Positions 56,139 through 64,000 of a stretch of 64,000 bases of DNA are shown in pieces. Each line of letters starts with the position of its first letter. Position 1 is the first letter of the stretch. A program made the translations under genes and the position numbers. The DNA comes from Bisporella sp. PMI_857 (taxonomy: Eukaryota > Ascomycota > Leotiomycetes > Helotiales > Helotiaceae). The DNA lies in contig JAJSPD010000030.1 of assembly GCA_021307315.1 (NCBI GenBank), forward strand, positions 434,001 to 498,000, given 5' to 3'. The notes under the pieces are model-generated. The model worked only from the letters and a program-made list of their open reading frames with translations. It had not been told where the DNA came from and made no database searches.

Positions 56139-57985
56139 TCACTTCTTCTGGTTCCCCTCATTGTATTTGTCCTTCCAGATCCTAAAGCGTGGGGAATAAA
56201 AATAATCAGCCGAGTGGACGGCTAAAAGTAGTTTCTGATGGGGGAGAACGCGTGAGAGCCTATCGGGCCTGTATCGCTCTTGTCATACGGAACGGCGCTG
56301 CACGAGATGGCCTCCCAAGACGGCCCCTCACAACACGAACGCCTGAACGAGAAAACCAAACTTCTCGTAGGGCTTCGCTTAGGGGAGGGAATGTAAAGAA
56401 ATGCGGAACGTACCAGGTATTGCCCAATGTTTTGCTACCTTTGGATTCGGCCAGCCTGTAGTATTTTGCTGCCGCGAACTGCGAGCGCGATAGTCAGCCT
56501 CATGCGATGGGCTGATGCATTATGCGTGGGGTAAGTTAGGAAGCCTCATTGCTGCCCAAAATGCAGTCATCAAAAGGGGAGCACAATGGCGCGCAAGCCA
56601 CGCTCATGCCCGCGAGGCTGGGTTAGGAGCTGAAAGGGCAAGCTATGAAGCTATTCCGAAACCTTGGTTCAAGTAATATTGAAGGTTGGGGTTACACATA
56701 CCCTGTCTTTTTTACACCCAAATCCATTGTCGTAACACCAGGCTACTTCGTTCATCGCATCTGCCGGGTGTCAGTCCTCTTTATTTGCCCAGTCAGGCTG
56801 GAATCTGTCTAATATACCAGTATCACCTAGATTTGCTGCGGTCTCGTAATACTGGACATCAGTGTTAGTAGATAGTGCTCATGGCTTTTCCCCGATCCAA
56901 TCCTTTAGATTCACATACTTGTTTGGCCGCAATCTTGTCCACTGGCACACCCCAACCATGACGAAAGCAGTTCCCCAATTCAAAAATCGCAAGGACGAGC
57001 TCTCCCTTGGCAGCTCCCCCTTTCTTCATACCCGCTTTCAGCGCAAGCTCCTCGACATCGCTCGCATTGGACGCTGCTGCTGATAGGTATTTGACAGCTG
57101 CTTCGGGATCAGGTGTTATTCCCCAACCATGCCTAAGAAGAGACAAATCAGAACCGCCTCAAAAGTCTAGACTTTCTCTCCTTCCATCGCCAATGACAAG
57201 ATATGAAAATGACCCGTTTGCAACCTTGTTTGCAGGGCAAAGGACGCGTTTACATACCTAAGAGCAAGACCATACAAAACCTGACTCAAAGCATTGTTCT
57301 CTCCGTTTGGATCTGCCAATCGGCCAAACATCTGCGTAGCAGTCTCCAGTTCTCCCGCTTCATGTAACCTGATTGCTTCTTGTATATTGTCATCTGCCTG
57401 CTGCGACGAAACAGACCTTTTCACATCCGGCTTGATGCTCATATCTTTAAATGAACCAAGATCTGACATAGAAGCCCCCGGCGTGTTCGGTCTGCTTCTT
57501 TGCTGCTCATTCTTTTTAGCCAGTCTCGTCGCTCTTGCTTCCCACTGTGACTCAACCCCCGTAGTGTCTTCGTTGTCTCCTACCACTTGAATATCTGGCA
57601 GATCGTCTGGCACATTCGATGAGCTATGCTCCCTCCTCAGACCCAATCGATGTGACAACCTTTTATGCCCTGGTGGGCTCTTCGACTTCTCGCTGTTATT
57701 GGATTTTGCAGAGGATTTGGACGCGGTGGAAGCCGTTCGTGGGCGACCTTTGAAGAGACTGCTCATTCGCGATTCCTTGCCCCCATCCACAGAAGGCGGA
57801 TTTGTAGATTCTATGGAGGCAAATGTAGGCGGGGAGATGATCTCCTGCGTATGCGTATCGCTGCGCATAAACGTAAATTGGAATTCATTTGGATCTGCTG
57901 GTGGTGGGGGTTCATGCTTTGGGAGCTTCTCCCCGCCATCATTGAGTTTATCCTTCTTCTTCAAGAAATCTCGTAGAGTGGGCAT
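56139..57985 (-). CDS. Sel1-repeat protein
   Basis: Six exons: 57985-57258, 57132-56919, 56851-56827 (25 nt), 56760-56702, 56478-56414 and 56181-56139, giving 378 codons (377 aa). Residues 1-220 are a disordered, Ser/Lys-rich region starting MPTLRDFLKKKDKL. From about 225 come tandem Sel1-like repeats: AIRLHEAGELETATQMF, ALRHGWGITPDPEAAVKYL, CFRHGWGVPVDKIAAKQ, AMNEVAWCYDNGFGCKKDR, FAAAKYYRLAESKGSK; it ends TLGNTWIWKDKYNEGNQKK. Such proteins act as scaffolds; some fungal members regulate chitin synthase or morphogenesis. Specific partner unknown. Several exons are shorter than 70 nt. Confidence 0.85.
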
Positions 57986-58470
57986 GCTTTCGGCCTGTCT
58001 AGAGATTGTACAAGATTGCTGTATCTGGTCTTGTTTTGCACAGGTAGCTAAGAGAAAATGACGCAGGTAGTCGCGACGCTTGTACGCTGATGATTATAGG
58101 TAGCTTTTAGCATGCGGGGACGACGAGCTGAGATATACTTCCTCTTTGACTCACAATGTAATAGCTAACATAAGCCATGCATCAATATAAAATCCAAATT
58201 AAGCACTCTTTCGCACATGTTGTAGGCTTGGTTTATAATATTGCGGTCCTTTTCGTGGCTCATTCCTGGAGGCTTAGAATAGCACTTGCTGAGCCCCTGA
58301 ACAATGAAAATGTAATTTAATGAACCTTGCAAGAGATACACTTTCGTGGAACCGCGAAACATGTAACAATTCATTACAAGAAATTTATAGTAGATACTGT
58401 GGACAGGAGTAAATCGTTTTGTTTAGTGATTCATTTCTACATTCATATGTAATGTTCGTTTGAAAATATT
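57986..58470. other. Intergenic Sel1 gene / NOC4
   Basis: 485 bp: promoter of the Sel1-repeat gene and 3' flank of NOC4 (both minus). No other feature recognised. Confidence 0.5.
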
Positions 58471-60240
58471 CTACATTCCCCAGAGGCTAGCGACTAAACT
58501 ATCCTTCAATCCCGATTCAGCATCATACTTTAAAAGTATTCTCTTTGGTATTTCAAACTCAACATCTGGTTCCTTCTTGAGTGTCTTATTTAGGTGTGTC
58601 GTGAGCATCTACGATTAAATTAGTCAATTGACCTAACAGAAGCCATAAACCTCTGACTTACACTTGCAGAATTGTGGTCTAGGAAGTCTTCCAGATTGTA
58701 AGCATGTTTGGTGAACTGCTCCGATATTATCTTGGCTAACGACGCAACATTCGGATGGAAATGGGATTGCAGAGTGACAATTTCCCACAAGCAACTCTCA
58801 ATGGCATTTGTCTCCATTGGATCTGCCTCGTCCATCAAGAAAGGGTCTAGCATGCCCGAAGTCTCCAGAAACTTCTTTGCTTCCGATGTTCTAGGTACAC
58901 GATGTATCATGAACGTACATGTAGGATGCTTTTTGAGAATGTTGTATATCCATGGGATGATAGACACTATGCCTGATGGAGGTGCACTCAGCGTGAGCCT
59001 CGATAATCGTTTCAGGAAGCTCGCCACAAGAGCTGCTGGAAGATGGGTTGATGCGAGGAATACATCCAAGAGCCTAAGAAACCGTGAGCGATGCTTAGAG
59101 TTTAAGATATCCCGATCCAGTAATGAATATAATTTCTGGTAAAATAATGGATAGTCCAGGTTCTTTTCTTCGATTAGATAGAAGACCCCAGAGAGCGCCA
59201 GTAAAGACATGGATCCGCCAGCATTGTATGAATCTGTCAAGAAGTCCATTAACAGCTCCGGTTTTGTGAACCAAGGCGCGATGGAGTCCCTCATCAAGCC
59301 CAGGATTGTTTTCCTCTGCTCCTTGTTCATCTCCTGTGTCATCAAAGCCAACCATGCTCCTTGAGCCCGTCTCTTGTGTTGGGCCAAAGAGTAAAGTGTG
59401 TGGTTGTTTCTCTTTGGTGCTTTAATGTAAAAGTCTTCAAGTTCCTCCGCAGATTCTGGTACAGATTCAATTGACTTGAGAATTTCCATTACGGCATCAA
59501 ACTTATCAAATCTTGCCGATTCCTTTATGAACTTCCTATCAAAACATTCAGCATGTGCCCCAACAGTTTTCAAAGAGAGGTTCTTACTCAATTGCCTCAA
59601 ATGTATAAAACCGAATATCATCATATTCCTCAACAAATTTCTCAGCAAATTCTTGCCTAGTACTTCCGTCATTGATGGCCGTCAGAAGTTTGTTTAGAAT
59701 GTCTGCCAAAAACACTGTGGGAAAATGGTAGTCCTGGCCATTGAGAAGATGTTCTCCTTCTGTTTTTAACAGTCTCATACATAGAGTCAATGCGGTAGAC
59801 TCCACTCCATCTTCCGAGAGAAGTTTCAATAGCTCAAGTTTGTAGGTCAGGTATCGTTCTCTAAGCCAACTAATCACACCAGCTTCCTTTTCCGACCCCG
59901 TCTGCTTCTTGGTCAATTCTCCGGAAACCATAAGTCTTGTAAAGATCCTGCATAATGAAATGGCAGCCACAACAGCGATGTCTCCATCCTCACTGTCGGC
60001 TTGCAATATCTTGATTAATTTGGTAATATTGTTGTAATGTTTTCTCGACTCCAAAACCTCATTTTCGAGTAGAAAAATTTGCGCCTGCGGATCTTTCTCA
60101 GCGCTTTCTGATCGTACACGTTTCAGCGGCTTCTCCTTAGCCGGGCCTCTTTTCCTCTTTGCCGGGTGATCAGCTGTATCCACGAGTGCAGGCATGGCGC
60201 TGATTGAGAATCTCTTGTTCAGAGCCAAAATAGAGGACAT
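58471..60240 (-). CDS. NOC4: Nucleolar complex protein 4 (CBF/Mak21 family)
   Basis: 40S ribosome biogenesis factor working with Nop14 in the nucleolus. Exons 60240-59588, 59535-58662 and 58608-58471 give 555 codons (554 aa). A basic nuclear-localisation patch (AKRKRGPAKEKPLKRVRS) precedes HEAT-like helices. The CBF/Mak21 signature region contains NSKHRSRFLRLLDVFLASTH, ALVASFLKRLSRLTLSAPP and IVSIIPWIYNILKKHPTC, and the family ending is SCLWEIVTLQSHFHPNVASL. The start at 60240 gives MSSILALNKRFSISAMPALV; an in-frame ATG at 60195 (MPALVDTADH) is a possible shorter start. Head to head with ATP4. Confidence 0.94.
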
Positions 60241-60396
60241 GTTGATAACGATAAGAAATAATTTTGAACCCAGCTTTGAAGATCACGTGTGAATGATATT
60301 AGTGGGGCTTTCACCCTAACAAGGTTCTACCGAAGTCCTCCGATCAACTTCATTCTTTAGACGACGAAGCTCAATACCATCTCCTCTCAGTACACA
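60241..60396. promoter_or_regulatory. Compact divergent promoter NOC4 / ATP4
   Basis: Only 156 bp separate the two start codons. ATCACGTG lies at 60282-60289. One regulatory region probably serves a ribosome-biogenesis gene and a respiration gene. Confidence 0.6.
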
Positions 60397-61300
60397 ATGG
60401 CATCCCGCTTGGCAAGAAGCGCCTTAGGTATGTAATTGACCACATAATAGATGCCTAGAGCCAATTGAAGCCTTCGCCAGTCGCTGACAAGAGTAGGCGC
60501 CACTCGTCTTCGACCAGCTATTCCTGTCCGCTCCCTCCCAGCTCTCACCACAGCTCTCACAAGCCATCGTTCAGCATCATCCTCTGTCCCTGCGGAAGAT
60601 CCAAAAAAGAAGGCGCAATCGATTCTCGACTCGCTGCCAGGCAATTCATTGATCTCCAAGACTGCGATCCTTTCCTCGACGGCAGGCGTCGCGATTTACG
60701 CTCTCAGCAACGAATACTATGTTGTGAATGAAGAGACCATTGTTATGTTCTGCCTGTTGAGCATTTGGACGGCTGTCATCAAGTATGGAGGGCCAGCCTA
60801 CTCAGAGTGGGCTCAGGCACAGACCAACAAGATCAAGGGCATCTTGAATGCTGCCAGAGCAGACCACACTGAAGCTGTCAAGACGCGCATTGAGAGCGTT
60901 CAACAATTGGGAAGCGTTGTTGACATTACCAAGACCCTCTTCGAAGTCTCAAAGGTACGACTGGATGGTCAGAAGCACTGGGGATGAATTCTTACTTGAA
61001 CAGGAAACTGCACAACTCGAAGCCAAGGCGCACGAGCTCGAACAAACTACCGCTCTTGCAGCTGAGGCTAAGTCAGTACTTGACTCATGGGTTCGATATG
61101 AGGGGCAGGTGAAGATCCGCCAACAGAAGGAGTTGTCAGAGTCGATCATTGCCAAGATCCAGAAAGAGCTTGAGAACCCTAAAGTTCTTCAACAAATTCT
61201 TCAACAGAGTGTAGCAGATGTCGAGAGTGAGTATTTTATGCTTTCAATAGTGCTTTGACTAATATATTTGACAGAGATCGTTTCATCAAAAGCACAATAG
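60397..61300 (+). CDS. ATP4: Mitochondrial ATP synthase subunit 4 (b)
   Basis: Peripheral stalk subunit of F1Fo ATP synthase. Exons 60397-60427, 60497-60954, 61004-61226 and 61275-61300 give 246 codons (245 aa). The N-terminus MASRLARSALGATRLRPAIP is a mitochondrial presequence. A mature start near SASSSVPAEDPKKKAQSILD is followed by two membrane helices (SKTAILSSTAGVAIYALSNE; TIVMFCLLSIWTAVIKYG) and a long charged helix (for example DHTEAVKTRIESVQQLGSV) that reaches F1. The last exon encodes only IVSSKAQ. The length matches fungal ATP4. Confidence 0.97.
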
Positions 61301-62206
61301 ATGAGAAATGGGCCGGAATAAAGATTTTCCTTCGTCATCAGTGTTACATAAACCCCTGTGCTATAGTCAATTGATGCATTTTCTTCTCTATCCAATACTC
61401 GCTATGGAATAGGCGTTTCTTGAAGCGTTGCATGAGATCAGCCTTTCCCCACTCCAGAATACACTCAGACCAGCCGTTCAGGACGTCTACCAAAGTGGAA
61501 CATGTTATATAGGCAATTGACACTTTACAGTAATACAAGAGAAGATAAATTTATTTGTGAAGACCTTCAGTCACCAAATTCGGCAAAATTATACAAGTCC
61601 ACCTTTCCTTTAGTATTTAACAAACACTAACCATAGATTCAGCCAACAAGTTTATATCAATGTGTAACATCCCAAGGAAAGGTTTTCGGCCATTACCAAT
61701 TTCCATAGGTGATTCCCATCAATTCCATTATAACCACTTCCCGCAAGACTAATAATACATCCCTTTGTTGTTTATTCCTCCCACCTGACACTCAACCTGG
61801 CTTTCATGGCTTGACTTTACTAACCAAGCTGGATCTCAGTCTGAGAGGGACAAAAAGTGTTTTCTCACCAGTTCTAGGTTACTCTGTTCAGTGTATGTCT
61901 TGTTTATAATACTAACTTTTCGCGAAACCTCTTTGTGAAGTTGAATCTCGCTTCTTGGTCGAAATATCCGAAGTAATTTCTCAAAGAGTGAACGACACCT
62001 TATAGTCGAAACGCTAAATTGCAAAGAAGGATATCCGCCCGCCGAAAGTTTAATGCAGCATTGCTGAACAATGTTTTAGAACAATAGAAACAATGTGCAT
62101 AAACCAACGAAACATTCATATGAGACTCTCATCCTCGTTAACTCTCCTCCACATCTGAGAGATTGCAATACTCGCAAGGATACTTCGTAATTCACCATCC
62201 CCCATA
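61301..62206. other. Intergenic ATP4 / Cys-rich gene
   Basis: About 900 bp, A+T-rich. Short open frames on both strands do not look coding; no RNA gene recognised. Confidence 0.5.
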
Positions 62207-62632
62207 ATGTGTTGGCACAAGAGAGTAGTCTATGGATGCTGCCATTATGGCTGGTCAGCTCAAGTTAAACCATGCTCACTAGAGGAAGCTCATATCAAAG
62301 GATATACTATGGTTTCCTGTCATCAAATGTGGTCCCACCCTCTCCATACTATTCACGTTGCCAAGAAATGCTCGAACTGTGAGAGGAAGGTGAGGGCGAC
62401 TGCGAATACTTTGGGCAAGATCAGCGATGTTCTTACAAGTATGCACGAAACGATGGATCGACTCGCAGGTGGTCCTAGGCAAAGCCCAGTTAGTGGCGTG
62501 GAGATATCGCCTGGGAGATGGTCTCAGGATGAGTCTGACAGTATGGATGCTGGGAAGACTGAATCTGAGAGGGTATCCTTTCGAGATGGAGTCATGGGTG
62601 TCTTGAGCCCAAGAGATCATGAGGTGGCTTGA
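62207..62632 (+). CDS. Cys/His-rich small hypothetical protein
   Basis: Single exon of 141 aa from an ATG in a CCCATAATG context. Not recognised as a named family. The first 65 residues hold seven Cys and several His (MCWHKRVVYGCCHYGW, KPCSLEEA, VSCHQMWSHPLH, VAKKCSNCERK), a layout that suggests one or two zinc-binding knuckles; many fungal genomes contain short proteins beginning with a similar MC..YGC.H pattern. The second half is Ser/Glu-rich and disordered (SGVEISPGRWSQDESDS). No signal peptide is visible, so it is probably intracellular. Coding status is likely but rests on composition only. Confidence 0.6.
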   Translation: MCWHKRVVYGCCHYGWSAQVKPCSLEEAHIKGYTMVSCHQMWSHPLHTIHVAKKCSNCERKVRATANTLGKISDVLTSMHETMDRLAGGPRQSPVSGVEISPGRWSQDESDSMDAGKTESERVSFRDGVMGVLSPRDHEVA

Positions 62633-63174
62633 TTAGGGATCATATTGACCATAATCTCTAAGGTATTCATGGCGCTGCCTCTCTCATTCTGAATAGAAAG
62701 CAGTAGACTACTTACTAACATATCTTTCTTTGGCCAGAGTTTTAGCTCAGCGACCTTCATGCTTGTTCTAAATCGAAGTCATCCTGCATTATACCTGGCG
62801 GCGAAATCATTCTCGCATTTAGTGTGACATATATAGTGCATGTTGACGGCACCAAGTCTCCAGAAATCAGACTTACAATATAACCAGCAAATACTTTACT
62901 TATTTTGCAAGCTGCTTTTGGGAATATAAAGGCCATGTCTTGCCTATCATCGATATCCTTCTTGGGCCATTGCGTCTACACACAGCACACGAAGGTGGAA
63001 CCCATTGTCTCTTTCCTGGACCAACCCGGGCCACGGCGATGTTCCTAGGTATCTATAGAGAACAAGGTGAGGGGCACACTGTCCATAAGGCCGCATTCAT
63101 TGTCACTAAATTGGGGTCGTAGCGCCGCAAAGCTAAGAATGAATTCTGGATATCATATCTAAGATTTTCAACTC
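62633..63174. other. Intergenic at right end
   Basis: About 540 bp between converging genes; no feature recognised. Confidence 0.5.
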
Positions 63175-64000
63175 TTACACAGTCAAATCCGCAATGAAGG
63201 CATTGTGGTCTGTATAATCTACATGCTGTTCCTTCACGCTTTTGAAAGTGAAATCATTACTCACAATAACATGCTGGACGTCCCCATCTCCTTTTCTCGT
63301 GTACCCATTCGGAACGCACTTCTGTACATTCTCATCATCTGAAGTATCATATTCCAGATTCAGATCTCCTCCTACGACAGTCCTGCCGCTTGATCCACTC
63401 AACCCCTTCAAATACGGAATGACATCAAACATCAAAGCCTTGCACTGCGCCAAAGCAGTCTTTTCTACAGTCGGATCACCAGCAGCTGCCAAATGTGTCG
63501 TGCACGCAAAATGATCCCCCGCGGCCGCACAAGCAAAAACCCGCTGCTCCTGGCTCGACGGCCACTGCGAGGAATACTTTCCACCATAGGCTGTAACACC
63601 TTTCCAATTTGCAACCGGCACACGCCCAATGACCGCACCGCCATAATAATCACCATTTCTACAGTGATATATTGAATCATTGGCTTTGTATATCGCAGGC
63701 ATGAAAACTGAGTATGTCCAATCTTTCGGCCAGACTGTGGCTAAAGATGGCTGAAGTTTTTGAGTGACATCGTCGGAACATATCTCATTGACGGTAATGA
63801 TGTTTGGGGATATGCTCTTGATTGCTGAACTTCCTGCTGTGATAGACCTCCCGCCTTTGTAGCAACCTGCCCAGCCGCTGTTGCAGAGATTCAACTGGAG
63901 TTCTTTGAAGGCTGATGGTGATGAATTTCCAGTTCCAGGCTTGCTTCCGCCAAGTGGTGGGAAACTGGACTTAATAACTTCATTGCGAAGCTGGAAGGGT
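63175..64000 (-). CDS. Secreted endonuclease/exonuclease/phosphatase-fold enzyme (5' end outside window)
   Basis: Open to the window edge, so the N-terminus is missing; 275 codons are visible. The DNase I/sphingomyelinase-like EEP fold is indicated by the metal-binding Glu in ITVNEICSDD, the Asp/Asn pair in VVGGDLNLEYD, and the closing His in YTDHNAFIADL. An HLAAAGDP segment matches the family's central His loop. Several Cys (CNSGWAGC, CRNGDYYGG, CAAAGDHFACTTH) suggest disulphides and secretion. Whether the substrate is nucleic acid or a phospholipid is not decidable. No intron is seen in the visible part. Confidence 0.8.
   Translation of the reverse strand, partial: PFQLRNEVIKSSFPPLGGSKPGTGNSSPSAFKELQLNLCNSGWAGCYKGGRSITAGSSAIKSISPNIITVNEICSDDVTQKLQPSLATVWPKDWTYSVFMPAIYKANDSIYHCRNGDYYGGAVIGRVPVANWKGVTAYGGKYSSQWPSSQEQRVFACAAAGDHFACTTHLAAAGDPTVEKTALAQCKALMFDVIPYLKGLSGSSGRTVVGGDLNLEYDTSDDENVQKCVPNGYTRKGDGDVQHVIVSNDFTFKSVKEQHVDYTDHNAFIADLTV

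Overview
The window is nuclear DNA of a filamentous ascomycete. Genes have short spliceosomal introns (about 40-100 nt, GTAAGT/GTATGT donors, CTAAC-type branch points). The proteins are fungal in type: an STT3 with an intact catalytic motif, a dynein intermediate chain, a fungal complex I accessory subunit, an Mps1 kinase, a SesB-like hydrolase and fungal CorA-like membrane modules. The gene style resembles Leotiomycetes, but that is an inference from general appearance and no phylogeny was run. I place about 26 protein genes, one tRNA and one decayed gene.

Layout. 0.6-6.8 kb: STT3 (-), ATP synthase subunit e (-), cytoplasmic dynein intermediate chain (+). 7.2-9.5 kb: a doubtful ORF and an intronless secreted GH43 glycosidase (-). 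9.5-14.2 kb: a gene-poor stretch with a spaced motif (about 190-200 bp period), a gene relic with in-frame stops and a 16-C tract. 14.3-19.1 kb: an MFS phosphate/organophosphate-type transporter and an intronless Old Yellow Enzyme (both +). 19.1-21.1 kb: gene-poor with a tRNA-like remnant. 21.1-32.6 kb: a dense housekeeping block of NUFIP-like RNP assembly factor (-), RNA polymerase III subunit RPC25 (+), RPS15 (-), ribosomal P2 (-), SPT2 (+), complex I accessory subunit (-), a chromodomain-like protein (+) and SIL1 (+). 33.0-37.4 kb: a seven-exon gene fusing a SesB-like alpha/beta hydrolase to a CorA-like two-helix membrane module; I judge it the most unusual gene here. 38.1 kb: a tRNA. 39.8-49.2 kb: MPS1 (-), a GDSL esterase (+), CSN4 (-), TFIIF beta (-) and a five-finger CCCH protein of ZC3H3 type (+). 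49.2-55 kb: a long leader/promoter region and a bZIP factor (+). 56.1-64.0 kb: a Sel1-repeat protein (-), NOC4 (-), ATP synthase subunit 4 (+), a Cys/His-rich hypothetical protein (+) and a partial secreted DNase I-fold enzyme (-).

Many housekeeping genes are paired head to head over short shared promoters (ATP synthase e/dynein, NUFIP/RPC25, P2/SPT2, complex I/chromodomain, TFIIF beta/ZC3H3, NOC4/ATP4), several with a CACGTG box. Together they serve ribosome and RNP production, ER protein glycosylation and folding, mitochondrial respiration and mitosis.

For most multi-exon genes the exon boundaries were worked out by hand and the exon sums are divisible by three. Two genes do not close in frame (dynein intermediate chain near 6.1 kb, and the hydrolase-CorA gene near 33.45 kb). 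Each lacks one base, next to a C run and a short G run respectively, so either assembly error or genuine mutation is possible. Domain calls come from motif recognition alone; no database search was possible.
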